Assembly: GCA_051453625.1 (NCBI GenBank)
Contig: JBOZIK010000001.1
Coordinates: 79,870,765-79,932,082, forward strand
Direction: 5' to 3'
Length of the DNA stretch: 61,318 bases
From: Welwitschia mirabilis
Lineage: Eukaryota; Gnetophyta; Gnetopsida; Welwitschiales
Within the stretch, counting starts at the first letter, position 1, and the number at the start of each line of letters is the position of its first letter. Below the pieces are notes generated by a model. The model saw nothing but the letters and a program-made list of their open reading frames with translations. It was not told where the DNA came from and ran no database searches. The translations under genes were made by a program, and so were the position numbers. This document shows, piece after piece, positions 22,961 to 34,985 of this stretch.

Positions 22961-23830
22961 AAAACTAGCCTAGGTGGTTGTTCATGATGAAATATGCTTA
23001 TAATTGTATTTATCATTAATGTATAGTAAATAGAAAGATAATTCTAGGGATACAAATCTTGTGTGACCAAATCCAAGTTTTACCAATAATACTAGGACTT
23101 CCACTAGTATTTGATTAATTTAGTACAAGTTCTTAGATTTAAGCTAAGTTTTCACTTAGCTATTGTTGTTTTTCATTGATGACATTTGGTATTAGCCTAC
23201 TTTTACACAACTTTAACTTTAAAGCAAGCTACAAAAATAGAGAAAAATGAAGAAAAGATGAAATAATTCTTAAGGGTGAGATTCATCTTAAAGAGAAGGA
23301 AAAAAAACTGGCTCTTAGGTATTGTTGGTTTGTCCTTAAGTACTCCTTCAATCTAATATTATAAAATTTCCTTTGTTTCAAAATACTTTAAATTATCAAG
23401 TGTATTTGGATCAAGTCATATAGCATAATCTAATCCTCAATATGATAATTGATGAAATCACTTAGCAATTTAACCTTAAAATAATCAGAGAAAGTAAGAA
23501 CTACTAAAGTACTCAAGATATATAAAATTAAAAGACTATGTGATAAAACTAATTTACAAAAGTAAAATAAAATTGATAATTAAATGTGTTAGCTAAGCAT
23601 TTCAGCTATGAAATTACTCATGAATTAAAATCAAAGAAAATATCTCCTATATTATAGAATAAGAACAATTTTATAACAAAGGAAGAAAAAAGAAAAAGAG
23701 CTACTTAAACAATCCTTGAAACTAGCTTACTTCCCTAGAGGGTTACCTAGAAAGGCATTACAATTTAATGCTCCAAGTACTCCAATTCCTCCAAAAGATA
23801 AAGGTGAATATAATGAAGGATTCAAGGTTC

Positions 23831-23838
23831 TTTTATAG
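23831..23838 (-). promoter_or_regulatory. family B LTR TATA box
   Basis: The minus strand reads CCCTATAAAAGAACC. The same box lies at 32244-32251 in the partner LTR. Confidence 0.5.
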
Positions 23839-23875
23839 GGAGAGATGGGATGATGGGTGGTTGCAAGATCTTGGC

Positions 23876-24090
23876 TTGTATCATTAGGAAGAATCTTCAT
23901 CATTTAGTATTAGGTAGATGAGATTATATTTTATACAATTTGGTGGATGTTGTTTTATATTGTTACATAGATAAGATTTTGTCCTCTAGCATTAGATAGG
24001 ATCTTCATCATTTATCATTATGTGAAAGTTTTTTTATAGTATTTGGTAGAGATCATCACATAGCATTAGATGAAACCTTCATCATGATGA
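23876..24090 (-). repeat. U3 sub-repeats of the family B LTR
   Basis: Variants of TAGCATTAGGT with TTCATCATTTA or AGATGAGATT recur about every 45-60 bp. The partner LTR has the same array at 32285-32470. Confidence 0.5.
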
Positions 24091-24400
24091 ATTTAACAGA
24101 TGTCCTTTGGAGCTGAATTCCTCTAACAACTAGTGCTGGTGCCACATGTATCTAGTACCACATTCACATACCTTTACCACATGTATTCCAATGCTATTAG
24201 TACATGTCACCCACTCATGTCTACATTTCCATCATTATTTTATGTAGAATCATATCCATCTTCCATCATGTATTATAAAACATGGCTAAAGATCTACAAT
24301 TAATATAAAGAAAAACATAATGTTAAATTTTATTTTAAAAATAATAAAATACATATTTTATGATTAAATAATTAAATTAATGTACTTAATTAAGATTCCA

Positions 24401-24412
24401 TACCCTCTAATC
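24401..24412 (-). other. family B polypurine tract
   Basis: The minus strand reads TTAGAGGGTA directly before the LTR start. Confidence 0.5.
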
Positions 24413-25554
24413 AAAACTTAACTTTGTCCTCAAATTTTATGATAAAAACATTACGTTATTTGAAAACATAATTCTAGAAAGATTGCAAAGCGTTCTTTTA
24501 TTAAAAACAAGACAAATTAAGCTAAGAAAAAAAGCAAGCTATTTACAACAAAATATGTGCTAAGTGAAAAAGCTATTAATAAAAATAGTTAACACTTTAG
24601 GAGTAAATGATATGAAGTAAAATGTAGTAAAGTAATGTAAGATAAATGATACTAAAAATACATAAATGGAGTAAAACCAGAAATTAATGTATAAGTAAGC
24701 AAACTATCCTTTAGTATTTTTAGTAGACCATGATATTAGCCACTAATTTTTAATCCAATAACCTATAAGACTCCAATAAATTAATGCAAATCCTAAATAT
24801 GAAATATAAAATATAATAATTCACCTAATGCCTCTGATTCCCACCTTTTTATTTCTTTATTTTTGATCTCCTTACATATTTCCTTAGTATTATCCCTCAA
24901 ACCACATTGAGCATCTAATATTACAACATTTTCATCTTGGAGAGTTAAGCATGTTGTATTACATAGAAATTAGTATTGCATTACTAGTGAGCATTCATAA
25001 CCTTGATGTAGTTAAACATGTCACAATTAGATCATTAGAGTTGCATTGCTAATAGGAGTTCGTATCTCCGATGCAATTAACTAAGCCTAACTAAGTGATT
25101 AATGTTATGTGCTTTTCTAGAAAAGATATATTATTTTATTTTCTTCATCTTTTCATAGCCATTTTTATACATTTTTTTGAGGGTCATTAGCTTATTAGCT
25201 TAATCAAGACAAATCTTGCTTCTATTAAAGGATTTTTAATTAAGAACACATGGAGGGTATATTTCACATTTTCAACCAAGTTTTACTAGAATTGGAGATA
25301 ATAAGCTAATGCATTATTAGCTAATCTACTTAAAATAAGAATTTGTTTCCCTTAAAAACCGATAAGTAAACTTGATCTTAACCATTACTTAGGTAATAAT
25401 AGGATTACTTGTTATTGATTTTTATTTTAACGGCTCTTAACATGGATTAGTAAGTCTAAAAAGCTCATGGATTAGTGGTTTGGATGGATGGTCTATGGAT
25501 TTAATGGAGTGATTTGAAAAGGATTTAATAAATAGCAATGTTTAAAAGGGTGAT
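24413..25554 (-). other. family B 3' non-coding region
   Basis: About 1.1 kb between the integrase end and the polypurine tract. Athila elements may carry an env-like frame here; none is readable in this copy. Confidence 0.5.
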
Positions 25555-26760
25555 GGGATGAGTGATAATGTTTTAGCATGGTCCATTAACTTTAAGGAGT
25601 TGATTATTTTTGGGATTTTAATGAAAATAACTCCATGTAACAAAACATTTTTTTTAATTAAGAAGGGCCCTTTTCACTTAGCTACTAGTTTGTTTGGAAA
25701 AAGATGTAAGTATGAGTTATATAGCACAACTAGTTCTCCTTTAATAAAATTTATTTTAAGGATATTTTGATCATAAAACCTTTTCATCCTAGTTATTTTT
25801 ATTCTAATGTTGCATAAACATCATTTCAAATTTTGTCTAGTTTGTTGAGTTGTATGACCCTCTTTTTCTTTGCAGCATTTAAGTCTAAGTTCATATTCTT
25901 GATGGCCTAGTAAGCCCTATTATGAAATTCTATAAGTAAATAACATGATTTACCATAACTAATAAAAAAGGTACCATTATTAATGGAATTTTATAACTAG
26001 TGTGGTATGCCCATAAAACATTGTTAAGTTTGAAAGATTAGTCTTTACATGTTGAGTTCACTAATTTTTAAAGAATTTTCTTAATTTTTGTATTTAGACA
26101 CTTTTTTAGGCTATAATATGTTGTATTTAGTGAGAACATTTTTGAATATTTTGTTACAAAAGTATATCTCTCAATTACTAATTAAAACAAATGAATAGTC
26201 AAAATAAGGTAGCACATTTTCTTTAAAGAATCTAACATACATTCTAGGATCATTTGTTTGACAAGAACATGCTTAAACTCATTTCATTATGTAGTCAAGA
26301 TAAATGTAGATGTCTTAATGCCCATTTGATAATGGATATGGTTCTTAATTCCTCAAACATTAAAGGGTTTAATAGTAAGGATCAGGGTTAAAGGCATCAT
26401 TTGTCTATGTAAAAGATCCACTAATCTTTAATAGTTAACATAGGATTTATAGTAAAGATAAAAGTATTTAAAAATCAATGTCCACTAAAAACTAGATAAT
26501 AGGATTTTTGTTACAGTGTTATTAGTTGAGTACTAATCCCACAGGCTTCATAATGGCAATGTTTAAGTACATCATGAATGTTAATTTGAAGGACACATTT
26601 GCAAATAACCTAGTATCAGTAGTATTTAAAAAGGTATGGGCTATCCCAGGAAAAAAATACTTGATTTTACTTAGAAACCTCTTTTTATCATTAATGGTTT
26701 AGTGGAAAGAATAGTTTTGAAGACTAAGTAATTGGTAATATTTGCAAACTAAGGTATTTC
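25555..26760 (-). pseudogene. family B integrase remnant
   Basis: Read on the minus strand in several frames, the pieces follow the Athila-like integrase in order: YFCNKIFKNVLTKYNI for the ISDGGTHFCN-to-YGV region (about 26110-26170), then YHTSYKIPLIMVPF (about 25985-26030), a LDLNAAKKKR segment (about 25860-25890) and finally KNPKNNQLLKVNG (about 25580-25620). Integrase inserts the DNA copy into host chromatin. Stops and frame changes are dense. Upstream it continues from RNase H without a gap. Confidence 0.5.
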
Positions 26761-27340
26761 TTTGATAGAAAAGAAATGTTCATCTAGAAAAATATCATTA
26801 ATGGATAAAGATATTTGTAAATTATTTAGAGATACATATGAAAGATAATTCATGAAAATATTATTAAATCCTTTCTTAATTTTAATTTCAAAATCGAATT
26901 CTTAAAGGAGAAGGATCTATGGAATAATTTATGGTTTTAAATCATTTTTTGACAAAAAGATATCAAAGGGCTAAGTGATTAGTGTAAATTACTATCTTCA
27001 ATCCTAAAAGGTATTATGTAAATTTTCCAAGGAAAAAGACAATAACCAAAATCTCCTTCTCTATGAGGATGTATTTGATTCAAGTATCATTTAATGTTTT
27101 ACTAATGTAGTGAATTATAGTTGGCTTTTTATCGATTATTTGTACTAAATTAGCTCCTATTATAAAATTACTTTCATCACACCTGAGATTAAAGGGTAAT
27201 TTCTAATTAAGTGGTTAGATTATGGGAGCAAAAGTAATTTTTTCTTTCTATTATTTGAATGAATTTTAACACTCTAGAATCTAGACAAAGGAGGCATCCT
27301 TGTTTGGAAGACCACACAAAGGCTTAGAGATTTTACTAAA
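26761..27340 (-). pseudogene. family B RNase H remnant
   Basis: Minus-strand pieces read FSKISKPLCGLPNKDASFV, LRCDESNFIIGANLVQ, IIHYISKTLND, EKEILVIVFFLGKF and LGLKIVIYTNHLAL. They align in order with the gypsy RNase H segment that follows RT (the CDAS, YYASKTLN, EKELLAVV and VYTDH motifs). The catalytic Asp of the CDAS-like motif is still readable. Broken by stops. Confidence 0.5.
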
Positions 27341-28255
27341 ATCCTTGATGGATTACCTATAATATCTTGCATTCCCTAATAATGAACTAATATATTTTTA
27401 TTTTTTAGGAGTTAAGAGGTGTGTGATTAAGGATAATTTAGCTAGATATATCTAAATTTCTTCCTTAAACATAACATGTCCTAAATCTATGCATTGATTT
27501 ACCATAAAATGGCATTTTTTTTCTAGTTAAGTACAAGGTTTTTTTTAATGCATCTTTCAAGGACACATTATAAATCATTGAAATAATAGTTAAATGAGGT
27601 TTCATAATTTAAAAAATCATCTATAAAGATTTGGACATCTAAATCTACTAAGTTAGAAAAGATTTCAAACATAAAACATTTGAAAGTGGTAAGTGCATTA
27701 CATAGGCCAAAGGACATTCATTTATAACCAAATATTCCATAAGAACAAGTGAAGGTAGTCTTGTTTTGATCTTTGAAAGTGATTTATATATAATTGTAAC
27801 CTAGGTATGCATATAAAAAAAAACTAAAAAGCATGCCTTATGAGTTGTTATAAAATTTGATCTGAGAAAGGAAGGGGATAATGATCCTTTCTAGACATAT
27901 CATATAATTTTCTATAATCAAAACACATTTTCCATTTTATAGTAAGTTTGGTAGGGATAAGTGCATTTTACTCATTAGGGTTAAGATTAATTTGTAATTT
28001 CTTTGCTATGATATGAGTTAGACTTATCCACTTGCTATTTTAAAAAAAATAGATAGCCCATTATTGAGATGTTTACTTATCTTATTTTTAACTACTTCCC
28101 TTATAGTGGGGTATATCCTTTATTGTTCTTTAATGGATGGTTTGGCATTTTCCTCTCAATAGATCTTGTACATGTAGATACTTGGATGAATACCTCCTAA
28201 TGCTAGAAAGGATCCATCCTATTACTTATTTATTCTTTCTTAAGAGTCTAAGTAA
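27341..28255 (-). pseudogene. family B reverse transcriptase remnant
   Basis: On the minus strand an N-terminal part reads IGWILSSIRRYSSKYLH (about 28150-28210). An ALIPTK to WKMCFDYRKL part follows (about 27890-27975), then DHYPLPFSDQIL (about 27860-27890). The palm core is MSFGLCNALTTFKCFM and IFIDDF with FNDL and VLERCIKKNLVLN (27540-27725). The F-I-D-D-F box at about 27613-27627 is the catalytic [FY]-x-D-D motif, still intact. The wording is that of Athila/Tat-type gypsy RT. Stops interrupt every section. Confidence 0.5.
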
Positions 28256-28920
28256 TTAATCTTTTTTAGATGAAGTCAAGAAATTATTTTTGACTATTAG
28301 AAAGGTGGAGTAATTCCCTAAGAAAACATATTTTATATTATCAAGAAAGAGTGTGAGTTCTAAATTAACTTTGTTTTGGACTATGAGGCATGTTTCTTGA
28401 GAGCACTCTCTTCCATCATTCTTGAGAAAAGTGGATTCCTCATCCTCAATAAGTTTTTCCATCCTATATATGCACTCTATTTGTAATTCAATGGCAACTT
28501 TATAGCATTAAAGAGATTTAGTCCTATGGTCATATTACCAAATGAAATTTTTGTTAATCTATTCTTGAAATTAACTAAGGTATTTTAGGTTCCTAATAAT
28601 GGTCTTCCTAATATGATGGACACTATTCGATTTAATAAATTTTTTGTGTATAAGAGCAAAAAATCTATTGGGAAGTAGCAACTATTTGCTATAATCATAA
28701 GATTATTGATGACTTCTAAAAGTGTTTTAATAATGTTATCTACTAATTGGAATTGGATTTTCATGTTTTTAATTCCTTCTAAGGCTAACTTCTAAGTCTA
28801 GTAAGGCTTTTTTGAGTGTTTTGTTACCTATAGTAATGATAATTATGGGACACCTAGGGTTTTTGTATTTAGGTAAAAATTGGTTTTTGAGAATTGCACT
28901 TGTTTATTGAGCTAAAAAGG
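28256..28920 (-). pseudogene. family B aspartic protease and linker remnant
   Basis: Minus-strand pieces show the start KALLDLEVSL (DLGASL expected), QLQLVDNIIK, a YFPIDFLLL segment, SIILGRPLLGT and ISFGNMTIGLNLFN (about 28540-28800). This order matches Athila protease, in which DFVVLD, ILGRPFLAT and SFGNMT are typical. The following 68-codon open stretch (28256-28462) is the Glu-rich protease-RT linker with ETCLIVQ, matching the EVCLIDTLVE region of relatives. The active-site region is damaged. Confidence 0.5.
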
Positions 28921-30700
28921 ATTTATATTTAACATTCATTTATCTATTTACAATGCACAAAAATTTAAGGAATTTGGCATAGGAGGGGACCAACTAAATG
29001 TATTATAGAAGGAGAGTGTCCATTATAACTTCCTTAAAAATATTTAGGATCTTTAATTGCTTGCTAATCATGTTATCTTTCCTAAGATATTAGGGAAAAG
29101 GTAATGATTCTTTATAAATAGGTAAATGATTTTACTCTTATCCTTTTCCTTATTTTCTCTGAGGTTTTGTTTATCCTTAGACTTATTCTATATGGATTGA
29201 TTTTCTAGCTTTTACTTACTTATAAAATATATAAACTTAGCCTTTTCTAAGTGTTCTATCCCTTCTCTGAATCTAACTCCTTTTGAATTTAGTTGAACAC
29301 TCATAGGAAGTTTTACTGTTGTTCTTTGATTTATTGATGAAAGAATGTGGGTGGTGGTTTACTGGAGTTGATTTATGATTTATTCAAGACTTGGATTTAT
29401 TTGTTATAATTTTTTTTAATCTTTTTCATGAACCTTTTAAGGGGATCATTCAATCAGTTAGATGACGTGGCTTAATAGTTTGAAGATGAAAGGTAAGAAA
29501 TAGAAGATGAGGAAAATAGATTCTTAGCCTAGAAATTTTATTGTGGATTTGGATGATTTCACCAATTATGATGTAAGTGTTTAAGTAGGGGTTATTTTTG
29601 TAACCATTATTATCCTACTATGTTTACCTATTCATTAAATGTGTTTTAGAAGAAAGGAATCAAGGGAGATTCAATGGTTTTGTAAGTGTTAATATGGCAT
29701 ATTAAACAGTTAGATTTAGTAATCATAGGTAATATTGAAGTTGAGGTAGTTAATGATTGTAACTTTCTTGCTAGTTTATCAATTTTATTATTTACTTCAA
29801 AGTTTTTTGATCTATTCTTGAAGGGTCCCATATCTTCCTCCCGATTTATTGAGTCCTTTCTAAATACTTCCAGACCTTACTAAGGGCATGCTTAGAAAAT
29901 TATCATGGCTTATCATTTTACTAATTAATGGTTATTTATAGACAACCCATCATAGAAGAAATTTATCACCCTACCTAATTCAAAATTATGTTGGGAACAT
30001 TTTAATAATAGATCTTTGTATTTTTCTAAGATCTTAGAGAAGGTTTTATAATTATTCTATTAAAAGTTCATAATTTCTTTCCTAAGGATGTTTATCTTGT
30101 AACTAAAAACGAACTTAGGGACATAGGCTTTCCTTAGGTTTATCCAATTTGTAATGAAGCAAGGTTTCAAGGTGTATAACTAATATTGTACCTTCTTTCT
30201 CATGGAAAAGGGAAATAAGATAATTTTAGGTGTATCATGAGTATTACGATACTTAGGGATAGTTGATAAGATGAACTTGAATTCTTTAGGATAGAGATAT
30301 GTATCTTCAAATTCAAGGCTAAGGATATAAGTCAATAATTCGATAGTAAAGGTTTAAACTCTAGTTTATGATTAATAAGTGGTGATAGTATGTAAGAGGA
30401 TGTCTCCAAGATTTATAGTTGAAGGTAATCACAAAGTGTTTACCTAAATTTATTGGTGTCAATAGTGAAGTAGATTGTTGTTTAATCACTTTTTAGATGA
30501 AATAATAAGTTCTTAATCTATTAAGCATTTCTTGGTTTGATAATGTTTTCTTAAAGAAATCAAGTAGGTCATTTGAAATTTGTTGTGATTTGCAAGTTTG
30601 ATTGTTTTGATTATTTTTTATAGTTGATATCTATTCTTGTTGAGAGTCATCTTAAGCTTGGATTTAAATCCTAAGTTCTCTCATCCTTTCATGACCTATA
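28921..30700 (-). pseudogene. family B gag remnant
   Basis: Read on the minus strand, the core is about FLERYKDLLLKCSQHNFELG then INFFYDG (about 29955-30075), the Retrotrans_gag wording of Athila elements. MISHDNFLSM and WKYLERTQ follow (about 29855-29920). Next is a 61-codon open stretch (29646-29831) with MGPFKNRSKNFEVNNKIDKL and a knuckle-like CLICHINT. The tail NPYLNTY (about 29575-29600) resembles the NPYSNTYNPGW segment of Athila gag. The N-terminal half above 30100 is too decayed to read. Confidence 0.5.
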
Positions 30701-31499
30701 AAGGATTCTATGTTGTTTTAGGTTAATCTTCTTATTGTATCATGAATCCATCTCTTGTAAGAAATAGGTTTAAATTGCTGAAAGAATAAATAGAGAAAAA
30801 GGTTTTTAAGGCCTATAAGTCAAGAGGATCTTAGAGATTATGAGGAAGGTTTTATTAAGATTATGAGATATTCTAGGCTAGAATGTTAGTGGTACTAGTG
30901 AGATTATGTAGAATAGGTTTCAATTTTACATTGTGATTCATCAAGTTCATGTTAAATAAAAGCAATATCAAGCTCATAATAAAGTTAAATAAAGATGAAA
31001 AATGTGAGCAAAACATAACAAGAATCACAAAATAATTTTAAGAAAATTTTAACATTTATACACATATAAAAATATGGGAACAAAAATATAAAAACATAGA
31101 AATGCAAAAACCATAGCAAAAAAAGAGAAAAAATATCATGTAACATAATTGTAAAGTTCAATTAAACTTTTTTAAGTTTTATTAACTCCAAAGCAACCTA
31201 TAAACAAATCATAGACTTGTAGAAAACAAGTTAGAAAATTGAAAACAAACATTAACAAGCTAGATTAGTTCAGACCAAACTAGAAAGGCCAGTACTAACC
31301 ACTAGAAAACATAAACGAAAGGAAAAAATGGACTAGTTTGAGTAACACTAGAACAAAATAGTACTAATCACTAAAAATAAAAGAAAAGAAATACATAATG
31401 CAAAAGAGAAATGAACAATTCAGGTATCACTCAAAGAAAGACCAATACTCATCATTAAATAAATAAAAACTATGTATATAACTTGATATCATGTTGTTA
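30701..31499 (-). other. family B leader
   Basis: Sequence between primer site and gag. AT-rich, without readable frames. Confidence 0.5.
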
Positions 31500-31517
31500 T
31501 CCCTATCGGTAGTGCTA
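31500..31517 (-). other. family B primer binding site, decayed
   Basis: The minus strand reads TTAGCACTACCGATAGGGA, to be compared with TGGCGCCGTTGCCGGGGA (complement of the tRNA-Asp 3' end, used by Athila-like elements). About half the positions match. Its place just inside the LTR end supports the call. Confidence 0.5.
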
Positions 31518-31529
31518 AAATTTAATTAA

Positions 31530-32480
31530 TGTAGTACAATGTCTCAAATGTAAGCTATGTTTTTACTTAGATATCATTATTTCTCATAGATAACATAGGG
31601 TATTTGCTTAGTTTATACCACTTTAACTTTAAATCAAGTTACAAAAGAAGAGAAAAGAGAAGAAGATATGAAACGATTCTTAAGGTTGAATTTTCTCTTA
31701 AAGAGAAGGGAAGTGAGCTAGCTCCAAGATATCATTGGTTCATCCTTAAGTATGCCTTCAATCTAATGTTATACAATCATCCTTATCACAAAATACTTTA
31801 GAATATCAAGTGCATTTGGCTCAAGTTATAGGGCATAATCTCATCCTCCATATGATAATTGATGAAATTACTTAACATTTTTAACCTTGAAATAACAATC
31901 AAAAGTAAGAACCCTTAAATTACTCAAGATCTATGAAATTAAAAAAACTAAGTGATAAAAGTGATTTATAGAAATAAAATAAACTTGATAATTAAAGTTG
32001 TTACATAAGCATTATAGTTATTATGTTACTCAAAAATATAAATTAAAGAAAAAAAACTCTTATATTATAAAATAAGAATAATATTACACCAAATGAATAA
32101 GAAGGAATGAGAACTCCTGAGACAATCCTTAAAAATAGCTCAGTTCCTCAAAGATTTATCTTAAAAGCCATTACAAGTTAATGCTTTGAGTGCTCTAATG
32201 TATTCCAAAGGAAAAAATAAATACAATAAAGGGTTCAATATCCTTTTATAGGAAGAGATGGGATGAGGAGTGATTATAAGGTTTTGATTTATAGCATTAG
32301 GTATATTCTTCTTCATTTAGTATTAAGAACATAAGATTTTGTCTTATAGCATTTAGCGGATTTTTTCTTGTAGTGTTAGGTATATGAGATTTTATCTTAT
32401 AACATTAGGTAGTATCTTTGTCACTTACCATTTTCTAGAGGTTATCTTATAGTATTTGGTGAATATCATCATATACCATT
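31530..32480 (-). repeat. family B 5' LTR, truncated
   Basis: Matches 23120 to about 24060 of the 3' LTR, including the TATA box (32244-32251) and the U3 sub-repeats. The last 340 bp or so of U3, present in the 3' LTR, are missing: at about 32480 the sequence changes to the integrase end of the neighbouring family A element. The join is therefore a deletion or recombination point, not an intact insertion border. Confidence 0.5.
32244..32251 (-). promoter_or_regulatory. family B LTR TATA box
   Basis: The minus strand reads CCTATAAAAGGA, in the same place as in the partner LTR. Confidence 0.5.
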
Positions 32481-33657
32481 ACGTAATGTGTAAAAGATAA
32501 GGACCTAACCATTTAGTGGTCAACTTGTTGTATAAAAGATGCACTCTAGTATTTTATAAAAGAATAAGTTAATTAGGTTTAAAATTTTTAGGAGTTAATT
32601 TTTATCATGTTTGAATTTATCTTGGGCTTTATAAATGAGTTTATGGTGTATGACATGAGTATGTTTTTCATCTACATGATTAAGTAGGACTAATAAATTT
32701 TTAATATTTTTATATAAGTCTACAAGATTAAGTTGATGGGTATAATGATAAGAATTATAATAAATATTAAGTAATAAAATACAAACTTTTCCCCATACAA
32801 TTTCATAAGGTGAAAAACCAAGAGATTTATGCCAAATAGTATAGTAAGCCTAAAGAAAATTATTAAGATTAGAAGCCCAATATTTCTTATTAATAAAGAA
32901 AAGTTTGCAAAGCATTTTCTTTATTTTTATATTTTCATTTTTAGCTTGACCATTAAATTAAAGATGATAAGCACAAGCTGCTCTATGTTTAATTCCAATG
33001 GGTAAAAGAAGTATCCTAAAACGATGGTTTACAAAATGAATTTATTATCATTAATGATCATTCTAGAAAATCTAAAACATTGAAAAATATGAGTTCTAAC
33101 AAAGTTGTAAATAGTTTGAGCATCATTTGGTAAAAGTAAGAATTACTTCAACTCATTTAGTAACATAATTAATAGTCACTAAAATGTAATTCTAATTATT
33201 AGAAGGTGGTTTAATAAGGCCTATAAAATTAATTCTTTAATAATCAAAAGGTTCACATTATAGAATAGGTTTAAGGAGCATATCATGGAAATAAGTAAGG
33301 CTACCATAACATTAACAATCATCATACCTTTTAGAAAAATTAAAAGAATCCTAAAAAATACAATGATAATAAAAACTAGCATAAAGAATTTTCATTACTA
33401 TTTTCTATTTATTAAAATGTCCTCAAAATATACCACCATGACAAAGATAAATAATGTATAATTTTCTCTATTCAAGAATACATTTTCTCATGATCTGATC
33501 TTTGCATCTATAGTAAATATGTGGCCCATTCCATTTCTAATTACCTATCATATGGAAAAAAGAGTTTCTTTGACTATGCCTTTAATGTTAGCATGTTTTC
33601 ATGTTAAAAAGGTAATTAAATATGTTATAATAAAAAAGAGAAGGATGAGTATAATAG
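32481..33657 (-). pseudogene. family A integrase, second tandem copy, to the C-terminus
   Basis: On the minus strand it starts upstream of the zinc-binding region, repeats the CQCY and GPIK-like core also present at 33758-34370, and goes on through IGIKHRAACAYHL, NGQAKNENIKIKKMLCKLF, KYWASNLNNF, WHKSLGFSPYEIVWGK (about 32785-32835) and NTRVHLLYNKLTTKWLGPYLL-like wording at the end. These are standard landmarks of gypsy integrase from the catalytic core to the C-terminal domain. Many stops. The element ends abruptly at family B LTR sequence. Confidence 0.5.
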
Positions 33658-33757
33658 NNNNNNNNNNNNNNNNNNNNNNNNNNNNNNNNNNNNNNNNNNN
33701 NNNNNNNNNNNNNNNNNNNNNNNNNNNNNNNNNNNNNNNNNNNNNNNNNNNNNNNNN
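33658..33757. other. assembly gap, 100 N
   Basis: A standard-size gap between two copies of the same integrase segment. Confidence 0.5.
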
Positions 33758-34430
33758 ATGAATGAAAGACGTTTACTAAAAATTTTATTTAATAAAATGA
33801 GTTTCTTGATCACTAATAATAATTCTAAGAAAATTAAAATGTTGAAAAATATAAGTTTTAAAAAAATTGCAATTAGTTCAAGAATCATTTATAATAATGG
33901 GAATAGATTTAATCCATTTGATAACATAATCAATAAAATGTAATTCCTATCATGAGAAGATGGTTTGATAGGGCCTATAAAGTCAATTCTCAAGTAGTCA
34001 CAAGGTTCACATTCTAAAATAGATTTAAAAAATGTATCATGTGAACCAATAAGGCTACAATAACATTGACAAGCATCATACCTTCTAACAAAATTAAAAG
34101 ATTTCTAAAAAAGACTGGACTAATAAAAATCAAAGTGAAGAATTTTTGTTATAGTTTTTTGTCCATTATGGAAAAGATAAAGAATGTATAATTCTTCCAA
34201 ATTAGGAAAAAATTTTCTTATGATTTGATCTTTATGCCTATAATAAAGATGTAGCTCATTCCATTTGTAATTACCAATCCTATGGAGAAAAGATTTTTTT
34301 TTTTAATTATGGCTCTAATGTTAAAGTGTTTTTATAGTAATAAGATAGTTTAGTATGTTAGCAGATCAAGGAGGAGAATGAGTAGAAGAGATGATAAAAA
34401 GTTATTCATTAAAAAAAGAATCATTAATTA
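33758..34430 (-). pseudogene. family A integrase N-terminal part, first tandem copy
   Basis: The minus strand gives CQCYCSLIGSH for the end of the zinc-binding domain, ECEPCDYLRIDFIGPIKPSS for the start of the catalytic core (Asp of the D-D-E triad in RIDFIGP, about 33960-34010) and then a hydrophobic core segment cut by the gap. The segment 33758-34370 is repeated at about 33010-33655 with roughly 20-25 percent differences. Confidence 0.5.
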
Positions 34431-34985
34431 AAGTATTATCAAGAGAAGAAGAACAACATGATAAATGATCTACTACATTATTATGTCTCTTGCTTTATCA
34501 ATGATGATAAAATTAAATTCTTGCATAAGGAGGATCCATCTAATGAGTCTAGCACTAGAATCTTTCTTAGTTATAAGATATCTTAGCTACATGGCTTATG
34601 TAAAAATTTGTATGAAAGACTAAAATATAGTGTATAAGATTATTAATGTAAACTATTATGGTTAATATTTCTTTTTTAGTAGTATAATTTAATTAAGATT
34701 TTGATAAAGTTTTGCTATGGTAAAATATAACTTTAAAACCTTTTTTATATTTTTAACTAAGAACTCCACCATGGTAATATTACTATCACAACACATTAAT
34801 TTAAAGTCTTTATTCTAATTGGGTCTCATTGTTATAGGTGTAAAAAAGATTTTATCTTTAAGTATTTCAAAGGCAAGTTGACAAGATTCATTACAATAAA
34901 ATTTAGCTTCTTTTTTAAGCAATGAGTAAAGGGGTTTACAAATTTTAGCATAATCCTAGATAAAATGAAAATAAAAACCATAATG
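34431..34985 (-). pseudogene. family A RNase H remnant
   Basis: The minus strand reads YAKICKPLYSLLKKEAKFYC, AFEILKDKIFFTPI, KLMCCDSNITM and, after broken sequence, AENVV-like HNNVVDHLS (about 34455-34490). The order fits gypsy RNase H and its tether to integrase. Confidence 0.5.

Larger units (their letters stand above)
23120..24400 (-). repeat. family B 3' LTR, minus strand
   Basis: Homologous to 31530-32480 across about 950 bp; both begin (plus strand) TAGTACAA and share the CAAGTGTATTTGG/CAAGTGCATTTGG block. On the minus strand the LTR starts TGGAATC at 24400, directly after a polypurine tract, and carries the TATA box CTATAAAA (23831-23838). U3 holds short repeats around TAGCATTAGGT/TAGATGAG (23876-24090). 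About 1281 bp. Confidence 0.5.

Noticed and set aside
24413-25554. An env-like gene of family B
   Set aside because: No open frame, signal peptide or membrane segment is readable in this region.
25558-25770. 70-codon plus-strand frame
   Set aside because: Antisense to the C-terminus of the family B integrase.
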